Under the pieces are notes generated by a model. That model made no database searches, had not been told where the DNA came from, and worked only from the letters and a program-made list of their open reading frames with translations. Below, piece after piece: positions 48,446 to 55,888 of a stretch of DNA of 64,000 nucleotides. The position numbers and the translations under genes were made by a program. This stretch comes from Mycolicibacterium sp. TY81 (GTDB taxonomy: Bacteria; Actinomycetota; Actinomycetes; Mycobacteriales; Mycobacteriaceae), in NCBI RefSeq assembly GCF_018326285.1, contig NZ_AP023362.1, positions 310,001 to 374,000 on the forward strand, written 5' to 3'. Positions within the stretch are counted from its first letter, which is position 1; every line of letters begins with the position of its first letter.

Positions 48446-48481
48446 GTCGAGGTGTGGCCGCGGTCACATACAACTGGTCGC

Positions 48482-49528
48482 ATGAGAGCAGCTGTCTACT
48501 ACGGTCCCAACAAAGTCTCGGTCGAGGACGTCGCCATCCCGGCGCCAGGCCCAGGCCAGGTGCAACTGCAGATCGGCTTCAACGGTATCTGCGGCACTGA
48601 CCTCCACGAGTACTACGCCGGCCCCATCTTCGTCCCCACGCAGCCGCATCCCCTGACCCATCAGGAGTTGCCGCTCACGTTGGGCCACGAGTTCTCCGGC
48701 ACCATCACCGCCGTCGGCGCCGGCGTCACGGGCTGGCGTGAGGACGACCGGGTGGCCGTCGAACCGATCTACAAATGCGGCCACTGCGGCCCATGCGCGG
48801 CCGGCAATTACAACGTCTGTCAGCAGATCGGCTTCCACGGCCTGATGTCCGACGGCGGCATGGCCGAGTACACCGTGGTGCCGACGAACATGCTGCACCG
48901 GCTGCCCGACAACGTCTCGCTGGAACTCGGTGCGCTCGTCGAACCGATGTCGGTGGCCTACCATGCGGCGACGCTCGGTGACGTCAAACCCGGTGATACC
49001 GCGATGGTATTCGGCGCAGGTCCCATCGGCATCGGATTGTGGTTCGCCTTGCGCGGCAAGGGACTTCAGGAGATCTTCGTCGTCGAGCCGTCGCCGACGC
49101 GGCGGGCCGCCATCGAAGCACTCGGTGCCGTCACGCTCGACCCGACGGTCACCGACGTGCCCGGCTTCATCGCCGACCACACCTACGGCGCCGGGGCCGA
49201 CGCGGCGTTCGACGCCGCCGGCGTCACTCCCGCGGTGGAGACGGCACTGGCCTGCGTCGGCTCCCGCAAGCCGATGGTCAGCGTCGCGATCTACGAAAAG
49301 CCGCTGCAGACACCACTTTTGAACCTGGTTATGAACGAATCCCGTATCCAGGGCTCGCTGTGTTACACCGGCGCCGACTTCGAGGCCGTCATCGCGTTGA
49401 TGGCGCAGGGCGCCTACGACACCAGCGGATGGGTGGCGCAGATTCCGATCGGTGATGTGGTCGCCGAAGGATTCGAGGCCCTGCATGCGGGGAACAAGAT
49501 GAAGGTTCTGGTCGACCCGACGCGATGA
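48482..49528 (+). CDS. Zinc-dependent 2,3-butanediol dehydrogenase-like protein
   Basis: 348 residues of the MDR superfamily. Catalytic zinc ligands lie in GICGTDLHEYY (Cys) and GHEFSG (His-Glu); the structural zinc site is CGHCGPCAAGNYNVC; the cofactor motif is GAGPIGIG. The insert with PIFVPTQPHPLT is typical of (R,R)-butanediol dehydrogenases, which interconvert butanediol and acetoin with NAD. No Shine-Dalgarno; ACAACT lies 6 nt before ATG 48482. It heads an operon with the SDR gene and is preceded by the 42-bp palindrome. Confidence 0.88.
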   Translation: MRAAVYYGPNKVSVEDVAIPAPGPGQVQLQIGFNGICGTDLHEYYAGPIFVPTQPHPLTHQELPLTLGHEFSGTITAVGAGVTGWREDDRVAVEPIYKCGHCGPCAAGNYNVCQQIGFHGLMSDGGMAEYTVVPTNMLHRLPDNVSLELGALVEPMSVAYHAATLGDVKPGDTAMVFGAGPIGIGLWFALRGKGLQEIFVVEPSPTRRAAIEALGAVTLDPTVTDVPGFIADHTYGAGADAAFDAAGVTPAVETALACVGSRKPMVSVAIYEKPLQTPLLNLVMNESRIQGSLCYTGADFEAVIALMAQGAYDTSGWVAQIPIGDVVAEGFEALHAGNKMKVLVDPTR

Positions 49529-49542
49529 GCGGAGAAACAGCA

Positions 49543-50337
49543 ATGACATTGGCAGGAAAGGTAGCCCTGGTCACCGGGGCCGGACGTGGCATCGGGCGCG
49601 GTATCGCGCTGCGGCTCGCGCGTGACGGCGCAGAAGTTGCGCTCGTCGACGTCGAGGCCGATCCGCTGGCGGAGGTGGCCGCCGAGGTATCCGAGATCGG
49701 CTGCAAATTCACCACTTTCGTCGCTGACGTCAGTCAGCGGGATCAGGTGTTCGCCGCAGTCGACTATGTGGCAACCGAACTCGGCGGCCTCGACATCATG
49801 GTCAACAACGCCGGTGTCGCGTTGGTGGGCCCGCTCGCCGACGTCACGCCCGAGGATCTGCAACGGTTGTGGTCGATCAACGTCGACGGCGTGCTGTGGG
49901 GCATCCAGGCCGCCGTGGCGAAATTCAAGGAACTCGGGAACCAGGCGGACGGCAAGATCAGCAAGATCATCAACGCCTCGTCGATCGCCGGGCACGACGG
50001 CTTCGCCATGCTCGGGCCGTACAGCGCCACCAAATTCGCCGTGCGCGCCCTGACCCAGGCCGCCGCCAAGGAGCACGCCGCCGACGGCATCACCGTCAAC
50101 GCCTACTGCCCCGGAGTGGTGGGCACCGACATGTGGGTCGAGATCGACAAGCGCTTCGCCGAACTCACCGGCGCTCCGGTCGGCGAGACGTACGCGAAGT
50201 TCGTCGGCGGGATAGCCCTGGGCCGTGCGGAAACACCGGATGACGTCGCCGGGTTCGTCTCGTACCTGGCCGGACCCGATGCCGACTACATGACAGGGCA
50301 GGCCGGTCTGATCGACGGCGGTCTGGTTTATCGCTGA
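49543..50337 (+). CDS. SDR oxidoreductase, acetoin (diacetyl) reductase-like
   Basis: 264 residues. TGAGRGIG (residues 11-18), NNAG, Ser in INASSIAGH, YSATK and GLIDGG are present. The segment GVVGTDMWVEIDKRFAE near the C-terminus is typical of acetoin/diacetyl reductases (BudC type). ATG 49543 has GGAGA at 49530-49534; ATG 49525, which overlaps the dehydrogenase stop, is the alternative. It probably acts with the upstream dehydrogenase on butanediol, acetoin or related ketones. Confidence 0.87.
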   Translation: MTLAGKVALVTGAGRGIGRGIALRLARDGAEVALVDVEADPLAEVAAEVSEIGCKFTTFVADVSQRDQVFAAVDYVATELGGLDIMVNNAGVALVGPLADVTPEDLQRLWSINVDGVLWGIQAAVAKFKELGNQADGKISKIINASSIAGHDGFAMLGPYSATKFAVRALTQAAAKEHAADGITVNAYCPGVVGTDMWVEIDKRFAELTGAPVGETYAKFVGGIALGRAETPDDVAGFVSYLAGPDADYMTGQAGLIDGGLVYR

Positions 50338-50357
50338 CATGCGGAGCACAATCGGCG

Positions 50358-51641
50358 ATGATGCAGAGCCCGGCCGTGCCTGAACCAGCGGTAGCAGTTG
50401 GTGAGGACCCGCGCAGTTACGCGCGGTTGATGTCGGCTGTCTACGACGCGACCATGTCCGGAGGGCGGGCCCCGGCGCGGCCCCGGGACGTGATCGGCGA
50501 GTCGTGGCAGCGGATGCTGGCCCGCGGCGTCAACCCCGACACCCACATCCCGCCGGTCATCGAAGCGTCCGGGCTGGATGCGCTGCGCAAGTCATCGGGT
50601 CTGCTCGCCGTGCTCGACGACGTGTCACGCGGACTGGAATCCATTGTTGCCGAAGGGGACAACATCCTGGTGCTGGCCGACGCGCGGGGCCGGGTGCTGT
50701 GGCGGTCCGGGTCCGCGGCCGTGCTCGGCAAAGCCGACCGGCTCGGCTTCGTCGAGGGCGCCAACTGGGGCGAGGGTGCCGTCGGCACCAACGCCATCGG
50801 GACCGCGCTGGCGTCCAACCGGGCGGTGCAGGTGTTCTCCGCCGAGCATTTCCTGCGCAGCCACCATGCCTGGACCTGCGCCGGCGCCCCGGTCCGCGAC
50901 CCGCGCACCGGCCAGGTGATCGGCGTCGTCGACGTCTCCGGCCCGGCCGCGACGGTGCATCCCACCACCGTCGCGCTCGTCGACGCGGTGGCCCGGCTGG
51001 CCGAAGCGCACCTGCGCGAGCAGCACGAGGGGACGCTGAACCGGCTGCGGATGGTCGCCGCGCCGATCCTGGCCCGCATCGGCGCTCCCGCGCTGGCGGT
51101 CGACGCCGACGGCTGGGTCGCCGCCGTCGACCAGATGCCGCTGCACAACCGGATTCTGCTGCCCGACGAACTGGCCCCGGGGCGTGCCTGGATCCCGACC
51201 CTCGGGCGGTGCGACGTCGAGATTCTGCCCGGCGGATGGCTGGTCCGGCCATCGGTTGCCGCGGCCGACGACGACGCGACCGCCACCCGCGTCGTGCTGG
51301 ACCTGCGCGGTGCGCCGGTGCTGGAGATGGCCGGGCAGTTCGGTGGGTGGCGCCACGACATCTCGCTGCGGCACGCCGAAATCCTGCTGGTGCTGGCGAT
51401 CCACCGGAACGGGAGGTCGGCATCGGAACTCGCCGAGGACCTGTACGGCGACCGGAGTCGGGTGGTGACGGTGCGGGCCGAGCTGTCCCGGATGCGAAAG
51501 CAGTTGGCGGGCTTGATCCTTGGCAAGCCCTACCGGTTCGGCGACGACGCCGTCATCGACGTCCGCTACCCGGCCGACCGCTCGACGCTGCTCGGCGCCT
51601 CGACGGCACCGGCCATCCGGGCCCTGCGCGCCGTCGCTTGA
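50358..51641 (+). CDS. GAF-domain transcriptional regulator (AcoR-like without AAA+ domain)
   Basis: 427 residues. After a conserved N-terminal segment (RDVIGESWQRMLARGVNPD) comes a GAF domain (about residues 85-220) with the signature EGANWGEGAVGTNAIGTAL and HHAWTCAGAPVRDPRTGQV, as in AcoR/MimR-type activators. The central AAA+ sigma-54 domain is missing; the C-terminus is a winged-helix-like region (LRHAEILLVLAIHRNGRSA, VTVRAELSRMRKQL). This suits mycobacteria, which lack sigma-54. It follows the ketone/butanediol genes and is the best candidate for binding the 48404 palindrome. Confidence 0.86.
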   Translation: MMQSPAVPEPAVAVGEDPRSYARLMSAVYDATMSGGRAPARPRDVIGESWQRMLARGVNPDTHIPPVIEASGLDALRKSSGLLAVLDDVSRGLESIVAEGDNILVLADARGRVLWRSGSAAVLGKADRLGFVEGANWGEGAVGTNAIGTALASNRAVQVFSAEHFLRSHHAWTCAGAPVRDPRTGQVIGVVDVSGPAATVHPTTVALVDAVARLAEAHLREQHEGTLNRLRMVAAPILARIGAPALAVDADGWVAAVDQMPLHNRILLPDELAPGRAWIPTLGRCDVEILPGGWLVRPSVAAADDDATATRVVLDLRGAPVLEMAGQFGGWRHDISLRHAEILLVLAIHRNGRSASELAEDLYGDRSRVVTVRAELSRMRKQLAGLILGKPYRFGDDAVIDVRYPADRSTLLGASTAPAIRALRAVA

Positions 51642-51667
51642 CTCGGCCCACCGACTAACCTGGCTGA

Positions 51668-52732
51668 ATGCTGGATCTCACCGCCGACCCGATCGCTCTG
51701 ACCGCCGCGCTGGTCGACATTCCCAGCGAATCGCGGCACGAGCAGCTCATCGCCGACGAGATCGAGACCGCGCTCAAGGCCCAGGCCCCGCATTTCGAGG
51801 TGATCCGCAACGGCGACGCCGTCCTGGCCCGCACCAACCTGGGCCGGCCGTCGCGCGTGCTGCTGGCCGGGCACACCGACACCGTCCCGGCCGCGGACAA
51901 CCTGCCCAGTCGCCTCGTCGGCGAAGAACTCTGGGGCTGCGGTACCTCCGACATGAAGGCCGGCGACGCGGTGTTCCTGCATCTGGCCGCCACCGTCGCC
52001 GAGCCGACACACGACATCACCCTGGTCATGTACGACTGCGAGGAGATCGAGTCCAGCGCCAACGGCCTCGGCCGCATCGAACGTGAACTGCCCGACTGGC
52101 TCAAGGCCGACGTCGCCATCCTGGGTGAGCCCTCGGGCGGCCTCATCGAGGCCGGCTGCCAGGGCACCCTGCGCGTCATCGTCCACGCCACCGGTACCCG
52201 CGCACATTCGGCGCGATCGTGGCTGGGCGACAACGCGATTCACAAGCTCGGTGCCGTCCTCGACAGGTTGACGGGCTATCAGGCGCGGCAGGTGGACATC
52301 GACGGCTGCGTGTACCGCGAGGGCCTGTCCGCGGTCCGGATCGACGGCGGTATCGCCGGCAACGTCATCCCGGATGCCGGCTCGGTCACCGTCAACTTCC
52401 GGTTCGCCCCGGACCGCAGCGTCGAGCAGGCCCTCGCGCACGTCCACGAGGTGTTCGCCGGTCTCGACGTGCGCATCGAGCTCACCGACTCGGCCGCCGG
52501 TGCCCTGCCCGGTCTGACGCAGCCGGCCGCCGCCGCGCTGGTCGCCGCGGCCGGGGGACAGGTGCGGGCCAAGTACGGCTGGACCGACGTGGCCCGCTTT
52601 GCCGCCCTTGGCATTCCGGCCGTCAACTACGGGCCGGGCGACCCGAACCTCGCGCACAAGGTCGACGAGCGGGTGACGACGGCGGACATCACCGCGGTCA
52701 CCGACATTCTGCGGCGGTACCTGACAAGTTGA
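51668..52732 (+). CDS. dapE: Succinyl-diaminopimelate desuccinylase DapE
   Basis: 354 residues, M20 metallopeptidase family. Metal ligands are in [11 protein letters not shown] (His), the Asp of [11 protein letters not shown], and the Glu pair of [10 protein letters not shown]; the dimerisation domain carries THAHSARSW-type sequence ([16 protein letters not shown]). It removes succinate from succinyl-DAP in lysine and peptidoglycan synthesis. It fits Rv1202, although in M. tuberculosis it adjoins dapD; here a six-kb accessory block separates them. ATG 51668 follows TAACCT by 6 nt, so leaderless. Confidence 0.93.
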   Translation: MLDLTADPIALTAALVDIPSESRHEQLIADEIETALKAQAPHFEVIRNGDAVLARTNLGRPSRVLLAGHTDTVPAADNLPSRLVGEELWGCGTSDMKAGDAVFLHLAATVAEPTHDITLVMYDCEEIESSANGLGRIERELPDWLKADVAILGEPSGGLIEAGCQGTLRVIVHATGTRAHSARSWLGDNAIHKLGAVLDRLTGYQARQVDIDGCVYREGLSAVRIDGGIAGNVIPDAGSVTVNFRFAPDRSVEQALAHVHEVFAGLDVRIELTDSAAGALPGLTQPAAAALVAAAGGQVRAKYGWTDVARFAALGIPAVNYGPGDPNLAHKVDERVTTADITAVTDILRRYLTS

Positions 52733-53091
52733 GTAGCGTTCGCGTCGACAGCTGGATCTTCGCCGTCCGGATCACCAAGACCCGGTCCCTGGCCGCCGCG
52801 GCCTGCCGGGCCGGGCATGTGCGCGTCAACGGCGTCACGGTGAAGCCGGCGCAGCTGGTCGGTCCGGGTGACGAGGTTCGGGTGCGGCTCGAGGGCCGCG
52901 AGCGCATCGTCGAGGTCATCCGGCCCATCGCCAAGCGGGTCGGCGCGGCCGTCGTCCCCGAATGCCTGATCGACCGCAGTCCGCCGCCACCGGCCAAAGA
53001 GACGATGCCTGCCGTGCCCGTCCGCGACCGGGGCGCCGGCCGGCCCACGAAACGTGAACGGCGGCAGCTGGATCAGCTGCGCGGGTACTGA
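52729..53091 (+). CDS. S4-domain RNA-binding protein (Hsp15-like)
   Basis: 120 residues. Residues 1-60 form an S4 domain ([20 protein letters not shown], then [20 protein letters not shown]), followed by a basic, Pro-rich tail ([15 protein letters not shown]). Hsp15/HslR-type proteins bind rRNA or recycle stalled 50S subunits. TTG 52729 is taken as the start because it overlaps the dapE stop (TTGA) and no ATG or GTG lies nearby in frame. Just downstream lies an ABC-F gene, another ribosome-acting factor. Confidence 0.85.
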   Translation: MSSVRVDSWIFAVRITKTRSLAAAACRAGHVRVNGVTVKPAQLVGPGDEVRVRLEGRERIVEVIRPIAKRVGAAVVPECLIDRSPPPPAKETMPAVPVRDRGAGRPTKRERRQLDQLRGY

Positions 53092-53148
53092 GGAGAGATT
53101 AATCAGTTGCGCCCCTGAGTACTGTGGGTCTTGCAACTGCTGTCAACC

Positions 53149-53234
53149 GAGGTGGGCCGAAAACATGCTGGGAGAAGACATCTCCGGATAACCGGAGTAC
53201 GCCCTCGCCCTGTCACTCTCACGAGAGCTTTTGC
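53149..53234 (+). promoter_or_regulatory. Probable translational attenuator of the ABC-F gene
   Basis: A ribosome site GAGGTGG (53149-53155) precedes a leader ORF. Hairpin 1, GGAGA (53171-53175)/TCTCC (53181-53185), and hairpin 2, CTCCGG (53182-53187)/CCGGAG (53192-53197), share bases and exclude each other. Hairpin 3, CTCTC (53216-53220)/GAGAG (53223-53227), hides the GAGAG that sits 7 nt before the ABC-F ATG. TACTGT (53120-53125) is a possible -10 box. This is the usual logic of antibiotic-inducible ribosome-protection genes. Confidence 0.6.
53165..53191 (+). CDS. Eight-residue leader peptide of the ABC-F gene
   Basis: ATG 53165 encodes MLGEDISG and stops with TAA at 53189-53191, inside the loop of hairpin 2. 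GAGGTGG lies 9 nt upstream. A ribosome stalled on this ORF would cover the left arms of hairpins 1 and 2. Translation is inferred. Confidence 0.5.
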   Translation: MLGEDISG

Positions 53235-54824
53235 ATGTCTTCCATTACGTGTTCTCATTTATCGTTCTCCTGGCCCGACGACACCGAGCTGTTCTCGGAC
53301 TTGTCGTTCACCGTGGGCGCCGGCCATACCGGACTCGTCGCCCCCAACGGCGCCGGTAAGAGCACACTGCTCAAACTCATCGCCGGAGAGCTACAACCGA
53401 CCGGCGGCAGCGTCACCGTCGACGGTTCCCTCGGCTACCTGCCGCAGACGCTGCCGTTCGCGACCGACCTGACCGTCGCCGAAATACTCTGCGTGGCAGC
53501 CATATTGGCGGCCCTGACGGCACTGGCGGACGGCGATGCCTCCGAGGCGGTGTTCACCGCCATCGGCGATGACTGGGACATCGAGGAACGCAGTACCGCG
53601 CAACTGGCACGGCTCGGCCTCGACGTCCCCCTCGACCGGGTGCTCGGCACCCTGTCCGGTGGAGAGGTCGTCACGCTCGGGCTGGCCGCGCAATTGCTCC
53701 GGCGTCCCGCTGTTCTGCTGCTCGACGAGCCCACCAACAACCTGGATTCCGCTGCGCGGCAACGGCTGTACGACGAGCTGGACCGCTACCCGGGCACCCT
53801 GTTGTTGATCAGCCACGACCGTGCGTTGCTCGACCGCATGGACCGCATCGCCGAACTGCGCGACGGCGATGTCCAGTTCTACGGCGGCAATTTCACGGCC
53901 TACCAGGACGCGGTCGCCGAGGCGCAACGTGCCGCGGTTGACGAGATGCGCAACGCGGAGTCGCAACTCAAACTCCAGAAGCGCCAGATGCAGCAGGCCC
54001 GGGAGCGCGCCGCCCGCCGGGCCGGCACGGCCGCCCGCAACCTCAAAGACGCGGGACTGCCGAAAATCATTGCCGGGAAACTCAAACGCAATGCTCAGGA
54101 ATCGGCAGGTCGCGCCGACGAGGTCCACTCCCAGCGCGTCGACGATGCCCGGGCGCGCCTCGACGCCGCCGAGCGTGCGGTGCGCGACGACGACGTCATC
54201 GCCCTCGACCTGCCGGACACGGAAGTGCCCGCAGGCCGGACGGTGCTGAGCGCGGCCGGCCTGAACATCCAGCGCGGCGGCCGGACGTTGTTCGCCGGCA
54301 ACGGAATCGACCTCGACATCCGTGGACCCGAGCGGATCGCCCTGACCGGCCGGAACGGTGCGGGCAAGTCGACGCTGCTCAAGATGATCAACGGCGACCT
54401 CGAACCCGACGCCGGAACCCTGATCCGAGGCGACGGCCGCATCGCCTACCTGTCGCAGCGCCTCGACCTGCTCGATGAGGAGCGCAGTGTCCTGGAGAAC
54501 CTGATGGCCTGGGCGCCGACCCTCAGCATCACCCGCAGGCGGCATCTGCTGGCGCAGTTCCTGTTCCAGGACAACAGGATCGACCTACCGGTGTCGGTGC
54601 TGTCCGGCGGCGAGCGGCTGCGCGCCACACTGGCGTGCGTGCTGTACGCCGAACCGGCGCCGCACCTGCTGCTGCTCGACGAACCGACCAACAACCTGGA
54701 CCTGGTCAGCGTCGCGCAGCTGGAGTCGGCGCTCAACGCCTACCGCGGCGCCTTCATCGTGGTCAGTCACGACGAGCGCTTCCTCGATGCGATCGGCATC
54801 GAGCGGCGGATGACGCTGGAGTGA
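53235..54824 (+). CDS. ABC-F family ATP-binding protein (ribosome protection type)
   Basis: 529 residues, two ABC domains and no transmembrane segments. Domain 1: Walker A APNGAGKST, signature LSGGE, Walker B VLLLDEPTNNLD. Domain 2: GRNGAGKST, LSGGERLRA, LLLLDEPTNNLD. The basic linker between them (about residues 235-315, with QKRQMQQARERAARRAG and KIIAGKLKRN) is the P-site tRNA interaction motif region. ABC-F proteins act on the ribosome and several give resistance to macrolides, lincosamides or streptogramins. ATG 53235 has GAGAG 7 nt upstream. An attenuator-like leader precedes it, suggesting drug induction. Confidence 0.9.
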   Translation: MSSITCSHLSFSWPDDTELFSDLSFTVGAGHTGLVAPNGAGKSTLLKLIAGELQPTGGSVTVDGSLGYLPQTLPFATDLTVAEILCVAAILAALTALADGDASEAVFTAIGDDWDIEERSTAQLARLGLDVPLDRVLGTLSGGEVVTLGLAAQLLRRPAVLLLDEPTNNLDSAARQRLYDELDRYPGTLLLISHDRALLDRMDRIAELRDGDVQFYGGNFTAYQDAVAEAQRAAVDEMRNAESQLKLQKRQMQQARERAARRAGTAARNLKDAGLPKIIAGKLKRNAQESAGRADEVHSQRVDDARARLDAAERAVRDDDVIALDLPDTEVPAGRTVLSAAGLNIQRGGRTLFAGNGIDLDIRGPERIALTGRNGAGKSTLLKMINGDLEPDAGTLIRGDGRIAYLSQRLDLLDEERSVLENLMAWAPTLSITRRRHLLAQFLFQDNRIDLPVSVLSGGERLRATLACVLYAEPAPHLLLLDEPTNNLDLVSVAQLESALNAYRGAFIVVSHDERFLDAIGIERRMTLE

Positions 54825-54909
54825 AACCGGCGTGCACGGCTCCGCGTGTCGGCTCTCCTGCGGCGCTTGCGATTTGAAACTGTCAACATCGGCTGACAAT
54901 GTCGGGTTT

Positions 54910-54929
54910 GGTGACAGCTCCGGGTCACC
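54910..54929. terminator. Hairpin between convergent ABC-F and EspC-like genes
   Basis: GGTGAC (54910-54915) pairs with GTCACC (54924-54929) around an 8-nt loop in the 126-nt gap between the two stops. Confidence 0.45.
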
Positions 54930-54950
54930 GGGTGAGGCCCCGGCCCCGAT

Positions 54951-55817
54951 CTAGATGTCCTGCGGCCGGGTCTGGGCCGGACGCCGCGGCGGGGGAGCGG
55001 CGACGCCCGACGGACCGGCCGCCGGGTCCCCGCTCCCGTCGGCGGTGCCGCTTGCCGGACCGCGGTGCTCGACCGACAGGATCCGCTTGTCGTCGTCACC
55101 CTTCTCGTGGCGTTCGGGATCCCGGCGTTCCCGTTCCCGGTCGTCGGTGTCCGGCTTGTCATGTTCCCCAACGGAATCCACGCCACCCGAGCCGCTCGCT
55201 CCGCCCAGTCCCGTGCCCGCCGCATGGCCGGCGCCGACACCGTCAGCCCCGCCCAGTCCGCCGAGCAACCCGCCCAACACGCCACTCACGCCCTGGGCGA
55301 TCTGTCCCGGAATCTGCCCCAACGTCTGCGCCACACCCTGCGCGATCTGACCGGCCTGCTGGCCCACCTGCCCGAGCGTCTGCGCGGCGTCACCACCACC
55401 GGCGGCGGGGGAACCCGGCACCGCGGCACCGAGTCCCCCGGGCGCGCCGGCACTGACGCCACCACCGCCACCACCGCCACCACCGCCGGGAATGCCCTCG
55501 GCGGCCGAGGACAGCCCACGCGCACCCTGCTCGTCACCGGCGCGGTAGGCCTCGGCGGCGCGGTGCAGCTGCTCGGACAGCTGCTGACCGGCGGCGCCCG
55601 TCGACTGCAGGATGCTGTCGCGTCGCGCCATGACCCCACCAAGTGCCGAATTCATGCCGTGGGCGATCAGCCCGTGCGTCGCCGCCGGACCGGCCGGGCC
55701 GACCGACTGGCCGAGACCCGCGCCGTTCTGCAGCTGACCGAGCCCGGCCGCCACGGCGTCGTGCACCCGGGCCATGCCCAGCACACCCTCGGTATTGACG
55801 TACAGCGGATCGCCCAT
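54951..55817 (-). CDS. EspC-like type VII secretion substrate with Gly-rich and charged tail
   Basis: 288 residues. Residues 1-100 have the helix-turn-helix layout of EspC/WXG-like secreted proteins (VNTEGVLGMARVHDAVAAGL, then LQSTGAAGQQLSEQLHRAAE) and end with YRAGD, matching the YxxxD/E export signal after helix 2. A 10-Gly run and a Gly/Ala/Gln region follow, then an acidic/basic end (HDKPDTDDRERERRD) and a Pro-rich tail. It is likely an ESX substrate. In M. tuberculosis Rv1203c lies near here, but I cannot confirm equivalence. The next upstream gene, the Rv1204c-like ATPase, is on the same strand. Confidence 0.78.
   Translation of the reverse strand: MGDPLYVNTEGVLGMARVHDAVAAGLGQLQNGAGLGQSVGPAGPAATHGLIAHGMNSALGGVMARRDSILQSTGAAGQQLSEQLHRAAEAYRAGDEQGARGLSSAAEGIPGGGGGGGGGGVSAGAPGGLGAAVPGSPAAGGGDAAQTLGQVGQQAGQIAQGVAQTLGQIPGQIAQGVSGVLGGLLGGLGGADGVGAGHAAGTGLGGASGSGGVDSVGEHDKPDTDDRERERRDPERHEKGDDDKRILSVEHRGPASGTADGSGDPAAGPSGVAAPPPRRPAQTRPQDI
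55458..55484. repeat. Three tandem copies of a 9-bp unit in the EspC-like gene
   Basis: GCCACCACC is repeated three times (55458, 55467, 55476) and encodes the poly-Gly run on the minus strand. A length-variable tract is possible. Confidence 0.7.
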
Positions 55818-55888
55818 GACCTGACCCCTCGAAGATCTGTTGCGGTCAATCCTATGGCGGCGTCGACGACCTGCCCTGCGGCAAATGG

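Noticed and set aside
53124..53234. N-terminal extension of the ABC-F protein from GTG 53124
   Set aside because: The added residues do not look like an ABC domain start, and a ribosome site fits ATG 53235 with the leader structure upstream.
55458..55484. Short regular repeats as a possible CRISPR array
   Set aside because: They are in-frame Gly codons with no spacers.
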